Source: Agrococcus sp. Marseille-P2731 (GTDB lineage: Bacteria; Actinomycetota; Actinomycetes; Actinomycetales; Microbacteriaceae). Taken from it: DNA of 64,000 bases. This document shows positions 8,354-16,507 of the stretch, piece after piece. Both the position numbers and the translations under genes were made by a program. The DNA lies in assembly GCF_900117395.1 (NCBI RefSeq), contig NZ_FPEG01000002.1:434001-498000 (forward strand). Reading direction: 5' to 3'. Below the pieces are notes generated by a model. The model ran no database searches. It was not told the DNA's origin and was given only the letters and a program-made list of their open reading frames with translations. Each line of letters begins with the position of its first letter. Positions within the stretch are counted from its first letter, which is position 1.

Positions 8354-10044
8354 GCCCCGCGCAGCACCGCCTGGCGCAGGGTGTCGAGCCCCACGCCGCC
8401 GATGTTGAGCACGCGCATGTGGAAGCGCTTGAGGTCGAAGGCGTCACCCTCGGCCTCGGCCGCCTCGTCGCGGATCTGCTCGAAGATGCGCTGGCCGATC
8501 TTGTAGGAGGGCGCCTGGCCCGGCCAGCCGAAGTAGCGATTGACCTCGAAGCGCACGAACGGCTCGTTCATGTTGACGTTCTGGCGCATGAAGTCGAAGG
8601 CGTAGTCGAAGTCCCACTCCCCCGTGCCGTCGAGGCGCGGCTTGCCGAGGTGCACGCCGATGTCGAGCACGACGCGCGCCGCGCGCATCCGCTGACCGTC
8701 GAGCATGCCCAGGCGGTCGGCCGGGTCGTCGAGGTAGCCGAGCGACTCCATCAGGCGCTCGGCGTAGAGGGCCCAGCCCTCGGCGTGGCCGGAGGTGCCG
8801 GCGAAGGCGCGGCGCCACAGGTTGAGCTCGCCGCGGTTGTAGGTCTGCTGCGCGATCTGCAGGTGGTGGCCGGGCACGCCCTCGTGGTACACGGTCGTGA
8901 GCTCGCGCCACGTGTCGAACTCGGTGACGCCCTTGGGCACCGACCACCACATGCGGCCTGGGCGCGAGAAGTCGTCCGCGGGGCCGGTGTAGTAGATGCC
9001 GCCCGTCTCGGTCGGCGCGATCATGCACTCGAGGGCCTTGATCGGCTCGGCGATGTCGAAGTGGGTGCGGCCCAGCTCCTCCACCGCCTGGTCGCTCGTG
9101 CGCTGCATCCACGCCTTGAGCGCGTCGGTGCCGTGCAGCTTGCGGCTCTCGTCGCCGTCGAGGAACTCGATCGCCTCCTGCACCGTCGCGCCGGCCTTGA
9201 TCTCGTGCGCGATCGCCTCCTGCTCGGTGCGCATGCGGTCGAGCTCCTCGATGCCCCACGCGTAGGTCTCGTCGAGGTCGACCTCCGCGCCCAGGAACCG
9301 GCGGGACATGAGCGAGTAGAACTCGCGGCCCACCGCGTCCACGGGGTTGGCGGATGCCGCCAGCTCGTCGCGCAGGAACGTCGCGAAGCGCTCGTGCGCG
9401 TCGGTCGCCTCCACTGCGGCAGCAGCGAGGTCGCGGCGCAGCGACTCGGGCAGCTCCGACTCCCCCGCCTTCGCGCCAGCGGCGAAGTCGTGGAAGAAGC
9501 CGCGCCCGGTGCCGTAGTCGGAGAGCTGCTCGAGCACGTTGTCGATCTGGCGCGCAGCCGGCGTGTTGCCGTTCGCGATGCCGGCGCGGAGCGAGGCGAT
9601 GTAGCCGTCGATCGCGCCGGGCACGTTGCGCATCCGCTGGGCGATGTCGTCCCAGTGCTGCTCGCCCGCGGTCGGCATCAGGTCGAAGATGTCGCGGATC
9701 GAGCTGGCGGGGCTCGCGAGGTTGTTGAGGTCGCGGTCGCCCCAGCCGGCGGCGTCGATGTCGAGCTCGAGCTGCAGCTCGCGCGCCAGGTCGGTCTTCG
9801 TGACCCAGTCGATGTCATCGGCCGGCTGCGCCGCCTCGAGTCGCGCGAGCACGTCGCGGGCGAGCGACGCCATCGCCTCGCGGCCCTCGGGCGAGTAGTC
9901 GCCGTAACCCGCCTTGTCGCCCTCGAGCCCGGTCCAGACGTTGAGCTCGGGGTTGAGGACGGCCGCGCGGTGGACGTAGTCCTCGGCGATGCGATCGATG
10001 TCGGACTGGGGGCGCGACGGTGCGCCGACGTTCTCGTCTGTCAT
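8350..10044 (-). CDS. DUF885-family metallopeptidase-like protein
   Basis: This 564-residue cytosolic protein belongs to the DUF885 family, generally viewed as zinc-dependent peptidase-like proteins. The key motif is H387-E388-G-V-P-G-H393-H394, an HExxxGHH variant of the HEXXH metal site, with supporting family blocks GGIYYTGPADD (348-358) and SGHAEGWALYAER further on. The family is mostly helical, and the length is typical. No signal peptide is present. The ATG at 10044 gives MTDENVGAPSRPQSDIDRIAEDYV. It is followed by a coupled small hypothetical gene and preceded by an LLM oxidoreductase 35 nt upstream in the same direction. Substrate unknown. Confidence 0.85.
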   Translation of the reverse strand: MTDENVGAPSRPQSDIDRIAEDYVHRAAVLNPELNVWTGLEGDKAGYGDYSPEGREAMASLARDVLARLEAAQPADDIDWVTKTDLARELQLELDIDAAGWGDRDLNNLASPASSIRDIFDLMPTAGEQHWDDIAQRMRNVPGAIDGYIASLRAGIANGNTPAARQIDNVLEQLSDYGTGRGFFHDFAAGAKAGESELPESLRRDLAAAAVEATDAHERFATFLRDELAASANPVDAVGREFYSLMSRRFLGAEVDLDETYAWGIEELDRMRTEQEAIAHEIKAGATVQEAIEFLDGDESRKLHGTDALKAWMQRTSDQAVEELGRTHFDIAEPIKALECMIAPTETGGIYYTGPADDFSRPGRMWWSVPKGVTEFDTWRELTTVYHEGVPGHHLQIAQQTYNRGELNLWRRAFAGTSGHAEGWALYAERLMESLGYLDDPADRLGMLDGQRMRAARVVLDIGVHLGKPRLDGTGEWDFDYAFDFMRQNVNMNEPFVRFEVNRYFGWPGQAPSYKIGQRIFEQIRDEAAEAEGDAFDLKRFHMRVLNIGGVGLDTLRQAVLRGA

Positions 10045-10079
10045 GCCACCAGCCTATGGCCGCCCGGGGCCGGCGCGCG

Positions 10080-11090
10080 TCAGGCCAGCGCGGGCATGAC
10101 CTCGCGCTCGAACAGCTCCATGCCGGCGCGGTCGTAGGCGACGTCCGGCATGTAGGCGATGAGCGTGCCGAGCCCCGCCTCGCGCAGCGCGCCGACGTGG
10201 TCGATGACCTGCTGCGGCGTGCCGACGACCGCGCCCTTAACCGAGAAGCCGGTGCCGGCATGCGCTGCCGGCATCGCCGCATCCGCCCGCGCGTTCACGC
10301 GCTCGACGACGCGCTGCGCCTCGGCCTCGGTGTCGCGCACCACGACGTTGAGGTTGGACGTCAGGCGCACCTCCGCGGGATCGCGACCCTCGCGCGCGAG
10401 ATGCTCGTGGAGGATGTCGCGCTTGCGCGCGAACTGCTCCGGGCTGCCGCCGAAGTTCGTGGCGTCCGCCCACTTCGCTGCGTAGCGGAGGGTGCGCTTC
10501 TCGCCGCCTCCGGCGATCCAGGTGGGGATGCGCGGCTTGCCGTCGCGGCCGACCTGCAGCGGCTGCGGCTGGCAGATCGCGCCGTCGACGGTGAAGGTCT
10601 CGGACTCGATCGAGGCCTCGCCCTCGGCCCACAGCCGCTGGATGATCTGGACGCCGTCGCGGAGCGCCGAGATGCGGTCGCCGACGCCCGGGAAGCCGTA
10701 CCCGTAGGCGCGCCACTCGTGCTCGTACCAGCCGGCGCCGATGCCGAACTCGAGGCGACCACCGGAGATGACGTCGACGGTCGCGGCGACCTTCGCCATG
10801 TAGGCGGGGTTGCGGTAGCCCATGCAGGTGCACATCTGCCCGAGCCGCACGCGATGGGTGGATGCCGCGAGGGCGGCCATGAGCGACCAGGCCTCGTGCG
10901 TGGCCTCCTGCGTGGGCTGCGGCGTGGTGTGGAAGTGGTCGTAGACCCAGACCGAGTGCCAGCTGCCGGCGTCGGCCGCCTGCGCGACCTCGCGCATCCG
11001 CCCCCACTGCTCGGCCGGCGGGATGTCGACGAGGTCGAGGCGCCAACCCTGCGGGACGAACAGGCCGAACTGGAGTGCGTCAGACGTCAT
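10080..11090 (-). CDS. LLM-class F420/FMN-dependent oxidoreductase
   Basis: This 336-residue protein has the bacterial luciferase-like TIM-barrel fold. Signatures include FGLFVPQG at the N-terminus, the segment ESVW-like HSVWVYDHFHTTPQPTQ, RVRLGQMCTCMGYRNPAYMAKVAATVDVISGGRLEFGIGAGW (split here as family blocks), and a C-terminal GTPQQVIDHV typical of F420-dependent members. F420 as cofactor is usual for actinobacterial LLM proteins, but FMN cannot be excluded. The substrate is unknown. It starts with ATG at 11090, 9 nt downstream of the polA stop and in the same direction, so it may be read from the polA promoter. A DUF885 gene follows after 35 nt. Confidence 0.85.
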   Translation of the reverse strand: MTSDALQFGLFVPQGWRLDLVDIPPAEQWGRMREVAQAADAGSWHSVWVYDHFHTTPQPTQEATHEAWSLMAALAASTHRVRLGQMCTCMGYRNPAYMAKVAATVDVISGGRLEFGIGAGWYEHEWRAYGYGFPGVGDRISALRDGVQIIQRLWAEGEASIESETFTVDGAICQPQPLQVGRDGKPRIPTWIAGGGEKRTLRYAAKWADATNFGGSPEQFARKRDILHEHLAREGRDPAEVRLTSNLNVVVRDTEAEAQRVVERVNARADAAMPAAHAGTGFSVKGAVVGTPQQVIDHVGALREAGLGTLIAYMPDVAYDRAGMELFEREVMPALA

Positions 11091-11099
11091 GCCATCAGA

Positions 11100-13745
11100 C
11101 TAGTGAGCCGCGGCGTCCCAGTTGGGCCCGACGCCGACCTGCACCTCGAGCGGCACGGAGAGCTCGGCAGCGCCGCCCATCTCTGCGCGCACGATCGCCT
11201 CGAGCGCCTCGCGCTCGCCGGGGGCGACCTCGAACACGAGCTCGTCGTGCACCTGCAGGAGCATGCGGGAGCCGAGGCCCTCGTCGATGATGCGGCGGTC
11301 GATCGCCAGCATCGCGCGCTTGATGATGTCGGCCGCCGAGCCCTGGATGGGCGAGTTGAGCGCCTGCCGCTCGGCGTTCTCGCGGAGCACGCGGTTCGAC
11401 GACGTGAGGTCGGGGAACGGGCGACGGCGACCGTAGATGGTGGTCGTGTAGCCGTCCTCCTTGGCCTGCATGACGACGCCCCGCAGGTAGTCGCGGATGC
11501 CGCCGAAGCGCTGGAAGTAGTCGAGCATGAGCTGCTTGGCCTCGGCCTGGGTGATGCGCAGCTGCTTCGAGAGGCCGAAGGCGCTCAGGCCGTAGGCGAG
11601 GCCGTAGCTCATCGCCTTGACCTTCACGCGCTGCAGCGCCGTGACCTCGCTGGGGTCGACGCCGAAGATGCGGCTGCCGACGAAGCGATGCAGGTCCTCC
11701 CCGGACAGGAACGCCTCGATGAGCCCCTCGTCGCCCGAGAGGTGCGCCATGATGCGCATCTCGATCTGCGAGTAGTCGGCCGTGAGCAGCGTCTCGAAGC
11801 CCTCCCCGTGCACGAAGGCCGAGCGGATCTCGCGGCTCACCTCGGTGCGGACAGGGATGTTCTGCAGGTTGGGATCGTTCGACGAGAGCCTGCCCGATGC
11901 CGAGCCGGTCTGGTCGTAGCGGGTGCGGATGCGCCCGTCGTCCTGGATCGCGCGCTGCAGGGTCTCGATGATCTGCGCGAGCTTCGTGGTCTCGCGGTGC
12001 TGCAGCAGCAGGCCGAGGAACGGATGCGGGTTGGTCTCCTGCAGGTCGGCGAGCGCCTGCGCGTCGGTCGAGTAGCCCGTCTTCGTCGCACGGGTCTTCG
12101 GCATGTCGAGCTCTTCGAAGAGCACCGCCTGCAGCTGCTTCGGGCTGCCGAGGTTCACCTCGTGGCCGATCTCGGCGTAGGCGGCCTCTGCGTGGCCGGC
12201 GGCCTGCTCGCGCATCTGGTCGAGGATGCGCTGGAGGACCGCGGCGTCGATCGTCACGCCCTGGCGCTCCATGCGGCACAGCACCGGCATGAGCGGCAGC
12301 TCGATGTCGTCGAGCACACCGAGCGTGCCCTCGTCGAGGCGCGGCCGCTGGATGCGCGCGAGCTCGCCCGTGAGCCAGGCGACCGTGCCGAGTTCCTCCG
12401 GTGCGATCTCCGGCACGAGCTGGTTCGCGTCCGGCGTCGGGAGCGGGGCGCCGAGCAGCGCCTCGGTCTGCCAGTCGAGCTCGAACGTCTTCGGCGGTGC
12501 CGTCGGCGTGGCGAGCCATGCGCCCACGCGCGTGTCGTGCGCTGCGCCGCCCAGCTGCAGCCCGGCGCGGTCGAGGGCCTTGATGGCGAGCTTGACGTCG
12601 TGGAGCGCCTTCGGCGCGTCAGAGGCGAGCCAGGCGACGAAGCCGTCGTAGTCGCTCGTGCCGCTCTTGTAGGGCACGTAGGCGCTCGCGCCCTCGGTCG
12701 CGACGCCGAAGCCGGCGATGCCACCCAGCCCGTCAGGCGCGATCGAGACGGCGACCATGCCCGTCGCGCGCTCGAGCCAGAGGTCGAGCTCCTCGTCGAC
12801 CAGCTTCTGCACCGCGGGCGCGTGGACCTCGGGCTCGAGCGACGCCGACGCCTCGCCGCTGCCCTCCTGCTTCAGGACGCGGTCCAGCAGCGTGCGGAAC
12901 TGCAGCCGCTGGAAGACCTCGCGCAGCGCCGCCTCGTCGACCTTGCCGCGCTCCAGCTCTGCCGGCGAGACCCCGAGGTCGACATCCGTCAGCAGCTTGT
13001 TGAGCCGCCGGTTGCGCTCTGCCCGCTCGCGCTGCTCGCGCAGGTTGTTGCCGACCACGCCCTTGATCTCGTCGGCGTGCTCGAGCAGGTTCGCGACGGT
13101 GCCGTACTGCGTGATCCACTTGACGGCGGTCTTCTCGCCCACCTTGTCGATGCCGACCAGGTTGTCGCTGGTCTCGCCGACGAGCGCCGCGATCTCCGGG
13201 TACTGCTCCGGCTCGATGCCGTAGCGCTCGCGCACGGTCTCCGGCGTGTAGCGCTTGAGCTCCGACACGCCGCGGACCGAGGGGTAGAGCAGGGTGACGT
13301 GCTCGTTCACGAGCTGGATGGTGTCGCGGTCTCCCGAGACGACGAACACATCCATGCCCGCCTTCGGCCCCTCGACCGAGAGTGTCGCGAGGATGTCGTC
13401 GGCCTCGTAGTCCTCCTTCGAGATGGTGCGCACGCCCATCGCGTGCAGCGCCTCCTCGAGCAGCGGCACCTGGCCCTTGAACTCCTTGGGCGTCTCGTCG
13501 CGCGTGCCCTTGTACTCCGGGTACTCCCGGGTGCGGAACGAGAAGCGAGAGATGTCGAACGCCACCGCGAGGTGGGTCGGCTTGTGGTCCTGCAGCAGCT
13601 TCAGGAGCATCGACAGGAACCCGTGGATGGCGTTCGTGTGCTGCCCCTCCGAGTTGACGAAGTTCTCCAGCGGGAGGGCGAAGAACGCCCGGAAGGCGAG
13701 CGAATGCCCGTCGATGACCATGAGGGTAGGCTTCGTGTCCGACAC
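11100..13745 (-). CDS. polA: DNA polymerase I, proofreading domain inactive
   Basis: PolA fills gaps in repair and Okazaki fragment processing. The protein has 881 residues. The 5' nuclease domain (about 5-290) shows DGHSLAFRAFFALP and clustered acidic residues such as EADD (114-117). The polymerase domain has motif A DYSQIE at 657-662, motif B RVKVKAMSYGLAYG at 706-719 and motif C H833-D834-E835. The central domain (about 310-480) lacks the DxE exonuclease I motif (VAVSIAPD where Escherichia coli has DTETD), so 3'-5' proofreading is probably absent, as known for other Actinobacteria. The GTG at 13745 gives VSDTKPTLMVIDGHS and sits 7 nt after a TAGGCT box; an internal ATG at 13721 is less likely. 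Confidence 0.97.
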   Translation of the reverse strand: MSDTKPTLMVIDGHSLAFRAFFALPLENFVNSEGQHTNAIHGFLSMLLKLLQDHKPTHLAVAFDISRFSFRTREYPEYKGTRDETPKEFKGQVPLLEEALHAMGVRTISKEDYEADDILATLSVEGPKAGMDVFVVSGDRDTIQLVNEHVTLLYPSVRGVSELKRYTPETVRERYGIEPEQYPEIAALVGETSDNLVGIDKVGEKTAVKWITQYGTVANLLEHADEIKGVVGNNLREQRERAERNRRLNKLLTDVDLGVSPAELERGKVDEAALREVFQRLQFRTLLDRVLKQEGSGEASASLEPEVHAPAVQKLVDEELDLWLERATGMVAVSIAPDGLGGIAGFGVATEGASAYVPYKSGTSDYDGFVAWLASDAPKALHDVKLAIKALDRAGLQLGGAAHDTRVGAWLATPTAPPKTFELDWQTEALLGAPLPTPDANQLVPEIAPEELGTVAWLTGELARIQRPRLDEGTLGVLDDIELPLMPVLCRMERQGVTIDAAVLQRILDQMREQAAGHAEAAYAEIGHEVNLGSPKQLQAVLFEELDMPKTRATKTGYSTDAQALADLQETNPHPFLGLLLQHRETTKLAQIIETLQRAIQDDGRIRTRYDQTGSASGRLSSNDPNLQNIPVRTEVSREIRSAFVHGEGFETLLTADYSQIEMRIMAHLSGDEGLIEAFLSGEDLHRFVGSRIFGVDPSEVTALQRVKVKAMSYGLAYGLSAFGLSKQLRITQAEAKQLMLDYFQRFGGIRDYLRGVVMQAKEDGYTTTIYGRRRPFPDLTSSNRVLRENAERQALNSPIQGSAADIIKRAMLAIDRRIIDEGLGSRMLLQVHDELVFEVAPGEREALEAIVRAEMGGAAELSVPLEVQVGVGPNWDAAAH

Positions 13746-13752
13746 GGCAGTC

Positions 13753-13758
13753 AGCCTA
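13753..13758 (-). promoter_or_regulatory. candidate -10 box (TAGGCT), leaderless polA
   Basis: On the minus strand TAGGCT is followed by seven bases and then the polA GTG, so a transcript would start at or one base before the start codon. The same TAGGCT-N7-start arrangement recurs at the ANTAR regulator and rpe. Confidence 0.4.
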
Positions 13759-13808
13759 GCCCGCACGACCGACACGGCTGCCGACCGCACCGACCGAGCG
13801 GAGACCGG

Positions 13809-14240
13809 ATGACCCTGCCCACCGACATCGACGACGCGACGAGAGCGCTGCTCGAGCGCCGCGACGGCAAGCCGGGCGGCCAGCTGGCCGAGGCGATGGG
13901 CATCGAGTTCGTGCAGCTCTCGGCCGAGCACTCGATCGCGCGGATGCCCGCTGAGGGCAACAAGCAGCCGGTCGGATACGTGCACGGCGGCGCCTACTGC
14001 GTCATCGCCGAGACGCTCGGCTCCGTGAGCGCGAACATCCACGCTGGCGAGGGCCGCTATGCCGTCGGCACCGACCTCAACGCCACCCACACGCGATCGA
14101 TCCAGAGCGGATGGGTGACGGCTGAGTGCACGGCCCTCCACCTCGGGCGCTCGATGACGGTGCACGAGGTCGTCTGCAGGGATGACGAGGGCCGCCGCGC
14201 CTCGACCATCCGCATCACGAACTTCATCAAGACGCGCTGA
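13809..14240 (+). CDS. PaaI-type hotdog-fold thioesterase
   Basis: This 143-residue single-domain hotdog protein probably hydrolyses acyl-CoA thioesters. The family core is visible: GIEFVQLSAEHSIARMPAEGNKQPVGYVHGG split over residues 31-60, with the conserved HGG at 58-60 and an acidic residue in the following helix (VIAETLGS) as candidate catalytic base. The middle carries GTDLNATHTRSIQSGWVTAE, usual for the PaaI/YbgC-like group. The ATG at 13809 has CGGAG upstream. It is divergent from polA. The 20-bp repeat array begins 16 nt past its stop codon. The natural substrate is unknown; some homologues act on 1,4-dihydroxy-2-naphthoyl-CoA in menaquinone synthesis, but that is not shown here. Confidence 0.85.
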   Translation: MTLPTDIDDATRALLERRDGKPGGQLAEAMGIEFVQLSAEHSIARMPAEGNKQPVGYVHGGAYCVIAETLGSVSANIHAGEGRYAVGTDLNATHTRSIQSGWVTAECTALHLGRSMTVHEVVCRDDEGRRASTIRITNFIKTR

Positions 14241-14256
14241 CCGCGTCCAGCGCCGA

Positions 14257-14482
14257 CTGGCGCCTCCCGCGCCTGAGTGGCGCCTCCCGCACCTGGATGG
14301 CGCCTCCCGCACCTGGATGGCGCCTCCCGCACCTGAGTGGCGCCTCCCGCACCTGAGCGGCGCCTCCCGCACCTGAGTGGCGCCTCCCGCACCACGAGTG
14401 GCGCCTCCCGCACCACGAGTGGCGGCCCCCGCGCCTGAGTGGCGGGTTCCGCGCCCGAGTGGCACCTTTCGCGCCCGCATGG
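14257..14482 (+). repeat. 20-bp tandem repeat array 1 (about 11 units)
   Basis: Contiguous units with consensus GCCTCCCGCACCTGAGTGGC on the plus strand. The CGCCTCCCGC core recurs exactly every 20 nt at 14261, 14281, 14301, 14321, 14341, 14361 and 14381. It then shifts by 21 nt twice (14402, 14423) and decays through 14443, 14463 and 14483. Neighbouring units share variants (ACCTGGATGG twice in a row, ACCACGAGTGG twice in a row), a sign of growth by local duplication. There are no unique spacers. It fills the gap between the thioesterase stop and the 3' end of the DUF559 gene. Function unknown. Confidence 0.9.
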
Positions 14483-14518
14483 CAGTGCACGCCGAAGGAG
14501 AGAGGTCGCGGGCCGGGT

Positions 14519-15409
14519 TCACGCGGCAGTCCATGCCGCGGAACGTCGGTGCGCGGCGACGATCTCGGCTAGGAGGCGCGCGCCGCCGTCGACCAGGTGC
14601 TCCTTCGTGACGGTGATGACGTGCCATCCGGCCGCGCGCAGCTTCTCGAGTCTGGCTTCGTCCCGAGCTCGTTGCAGGGGCTCGGTGTGGTGCTCGCCGT
14701 CGTACTCGATGCCGAGCTTCAGGCTCGGCCAAGACAGGTCGAGGCGCGCGATGAAGGCGCCGGACGCGTCGAAGACTCGATGTTGGAGCGTCGGCTCGGG
14801 CAGGGATCGGATGACGAGGAGACGCACGAGAGTCTCGCGCGGCGACTCTGACCCGACCCGAACGAGCGAGAGAGCATGCCGCGCGCGGTGGAGCCCGCGT
14901 GCCCCCTCGTAGCGACGCAGCGCATCCGCCAGCTCATCGATCGTCAGCGGCGCCCGTCGCTTGGGTGAGACCAGCCAGTCACCGACGACGACCAGCTCCT
15001 CGAGCGTCAGCATGGTTGCGAGATGCACGAACGTGTCGGGACGCGACTCGACCCTCAGCCCGTCGATCTCGAGGGTCTCGGACTTGAGCCGATGACCGAC
15101 CACGCCGGGCCGCTGCATGCGAGCGCGCCCGGTCGGTGAGGCCAGGTGAATGGTGCCCTCGGTCTCGAAGCGGGCGGGCAGCGGCATGCCATGGATGCGA
15201 GCCGCCGTGGTGTGCGAGAAGAACTGGTCGTCGATGGCGAGCACGCGAACCGCCTCGAAGAGCGCCCGTGCTGCGTCGCCGATCGCAGCGGTGATGCGCA
15301 CGCCTCGGGCGGGCGAGGTGAATGCCATCGAACGGAGCTCCGCGGCACTGTAGCCGCGGTCGAGGCCTGCGCTGACGGTGAACCCGTGGGGAGATTCCAT
15401 GCGTGGCAT
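14519..15409 (-). CDS. AbiEi-like / DUF559 (Vsr-fold) nuclease-like protein
   Basis: The protein has 296 residues. The N-terminal half resembles the AbiEi-type region of type IV toxin-antitoxin-like proteins: a basic helical start, AFTSPARGVRI, then FFSHTTAARIHGMPLP (63-78). The C-terminal region (about 205-285) matches DUF559, a Vsr-like PD-(D/E)XK nuclease fold: D224 in ARLDLSWP, E235-Y-D237-G with H240 and H241 in GIEYDGEHH, then a helix and AAGWHVITVTKEHL. Such genes are usually multi-copy and accessory in Microbacteriaceae (from memory). No partner toxin gene is adjacent. The gene is enclosed by two arrays of the same 20-bp repeat in opposite orientation. ATGs at 15409 and 15400 are both possible. 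Function unproven. Confidence 0.7.
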   Translation of the reverse strand: MPRMESPHGFTVSAGLDRGYSAAELRSMAFTSPARGVRITAAIGDAARALFEAVRVLAIDDQFFSHTTAARIHGMPLPARFETEGTIHLASPTGRARMQRPGVVGHRLKSETLEIDGLRVESRPDTFVHLATMLTLEELVVVGDWLVSPKRRAPLTIDELADALRRYEGARGLHRARHALSLVRVGSESPRETLVRLLVIRSLPEPTLQHRVFDASGAFIARLDLSWPSLKLGIEYDGEHHTEPLQRARDEARLEKLRAAGWHVITVTKEHLVDGGARLLAEIVAAHRRSAAWTAA

Positions 15410-15480
15410 GGTGCGGGATGCGAACTGTCACCGACTGTCGCGCATCGCCTGGCTGTGGAGGACCCGCGCCGGGATCGAGG
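15410..15480. other. non-repeat upstream region of the DUF559 gene
   Basis: These 71 nt between array 2 and the DUF559 start must hold any promoter for that gene. I see no clear -10/-35 pair. No ORF of its own. Confidence 0.4.
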
Positions 15481-15770
15481 CGCCACTCGGGGCGCGGGGG
15501 CGTCACTCACACGCGGGGGCGTCACTCACACGCGGGAGGCGCCACTCACACGCGGGAGGCGCCACTCACACGCGGACGCCGCCACTCACGCCCTGGACGC
15601 GCCACTCAGACGCGGAAGGCGCCACTCAGACGCGGGAGGCGCCACTCACACGCGGGAGGCGCCACTCACACGCGGGCGGCGCCACTCACACGCGGGAGGC
15701 GCCACTCACACGCGGGAGGCGCCACTCACACGCGGGGGGGGGCGCCACTCTGGCGCGGGAGGAGGCGGGC
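15481..15770 (-). repeat. 20-bp tandem repeat array 2 (about 14 units), inverted relative to array 1
   Basis: On the minus strand the consensus is GCCTCCCGCGTGTGAGTGGC, matching array 1 except for three adjacent bases (GTG for ACC). GCCACTC (plus strand) recurs every 20 nt from 15541 to 15721, with further units at 15482, 15502, 15521 and 15744. The units at 15502 and 15521 share GTCACTC, and those at 15601 and 15621 share CAGACGCGG, again suggesting local duplication. Together with the short G-rich stretch to 15817 it makes up the 408-nt gene-free gap between the DUF559 gene and the ANTAR regulator. It is not a CRISPR because there are no spacers. Confidence 0.9.
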
Positions 15771-15817
15771 GGGCGGGAGGGCCGGCGCTGGGTGGCGGCG
15801 CCGGCGGGCTGCGCGCG

Positions 15818-16459
15818 CTACTTCTTCTTCGGGTCGAGCTGCTCGATGACGGCCTGCGCGACCTCTGCCATCGTGAGGCGGCGATCCATCGACGCCTTCT
15901 GGATCCAGCGGAAGGCCTCGGGCTCAGCCAGCCCCATGCGCTGGTTGAGCAGGCCCTTCGCCCGGTCGACGAGCTTGCGGGTCTCGAAGCGGTCGGCGAG
16001 GTCGGCGACCTCCGACTCGAGCGTGCGGATCTGCTCCCAGCGCGCCAGCGCGATCTCGATCGCGGGCAGCAGGTCGTTCTGCGTGAAGGGCTTGACGACG
16101 TACGCGAGCGCGCCGGCCTCGCCCGCACGCTCGACGAGCTCCTTCTGGCTGAAGGCGGTGAGCAGCACGACGGGGGCGATCTTCGCGGCGCCGATCTTCT
16201 CTGCCGCCGTGATGCCGTCCATCTTCGGCATCTTCACGTCCATGACGATCAGGTCGGGCTTCAGCGCGGTGGCGAGCTCGACGGCCCGCTCGCCGTCGCC
16301 GGCCTCGCCGATCACGTCGTAGCCCGCGGCCTGCAGGGTCTCGACGATGTCGAGGCGGATGAGCGACTCGTCCTCGACGACCAGCACCGTGCGAGCGGTG
16401 GTGGCGATGGGCGCGTCAGCAGCGTCGAGCTCGGGCTCGGCGAAGAGGTCGTCGTTCAT
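15818..16459 (-). CDS. pdtaR: ANTAR-domain response regulator (PdtaR-like)
   Basis: The protein has 213 residues. A receiver domain (about 22-140) has acidic residues E29/D30, phospho-acceptor D74 (LIVMDVKMPKMDG) and K in YVVKPF (about 124). A C-terminal ANTAR domain (about 150-207) has the pattern KLVDRAKGLLNQRMGLAEPEAFRWIQKASMD (in parts), which binds paired hexanucleotide RNA hairpins and controls transcription termination. Gene content nearby (polA, rpsA, pyk) matches Mycobacterium tuberculosis Rv1626 (PdtaR), the partner of kinase PdtaS; no PdtaS gene lies here. The ATG at 16459 follows a TAGGCT box by 7 nt, suggesting a leaderless mRNA. Array 2 begins about 48 nt past its stop. Confidence 0.92.
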   Translation of the reverse strand: MNDDLFAEPELDAADAPIATTARTVLVVEDESLIRLDIVETLQAAGYDVIGEAGDGERAVELATALKPDLIVMDVKMPKMDGITAAEKIGAAKIAPVVLLTAFSQKELVERAGEAGALAYVVKPFTQNDLLPAIEIALARWEQIRTLESEVADLADRFETRKLVDRAKGLLNQRMGLAEPEAFRWIQKASMDRRLTMAEVAQAVIEQLDPKKK

Positions 16460-16466
16460 GAGCACT

Positions 16467-16472
16467 AGCCTA
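16467..16472 (-). promoter_or_regulatory. candidate -10 box (TAGGCT), leaderless ANTAR regulator
   Basis: On the minus strand TAGGCT, seven bases, then ATG at 16459. The overlapping plus-strand sequence (TAGTCT at 16471-16476) could serve as -10 for the divergent tRNA gene. Motif and spacing only. Confidence 0.4.
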
Positions 16473-16507
16473 GTCTTCGGAACGGGCGCGGCTCTGCCGT
16501 GCCCCGG

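Noticed and set aside
10020-13808. Long plus-strand open frame opposite the LLM gene and polA
   Set aside because: Antisense shadow; only the last part (13809-14240) is a real gene.
13746-14732. Open frame running through array 1 upstream of polA, coding for repeated VREAPLRCGRR-like peptides
   Set aside because: It results from a 20-bp GC-rich repeat without stops; codon use and the clear polA GTG start argue against a real N-terminal extension.
14257-15770. Possible CRISPR arrays
   Set aside because: The 20-bp units are directly joined with no unique spacers, and no cas genes are nearby.
15378-16322. Plus-strand open frame across array 2 with TRGRRHSHAGGATH repeats
   Set aside because: Repeat-driven frame antisense to the ANTAR regulator; no ribosome binding site or known domain.
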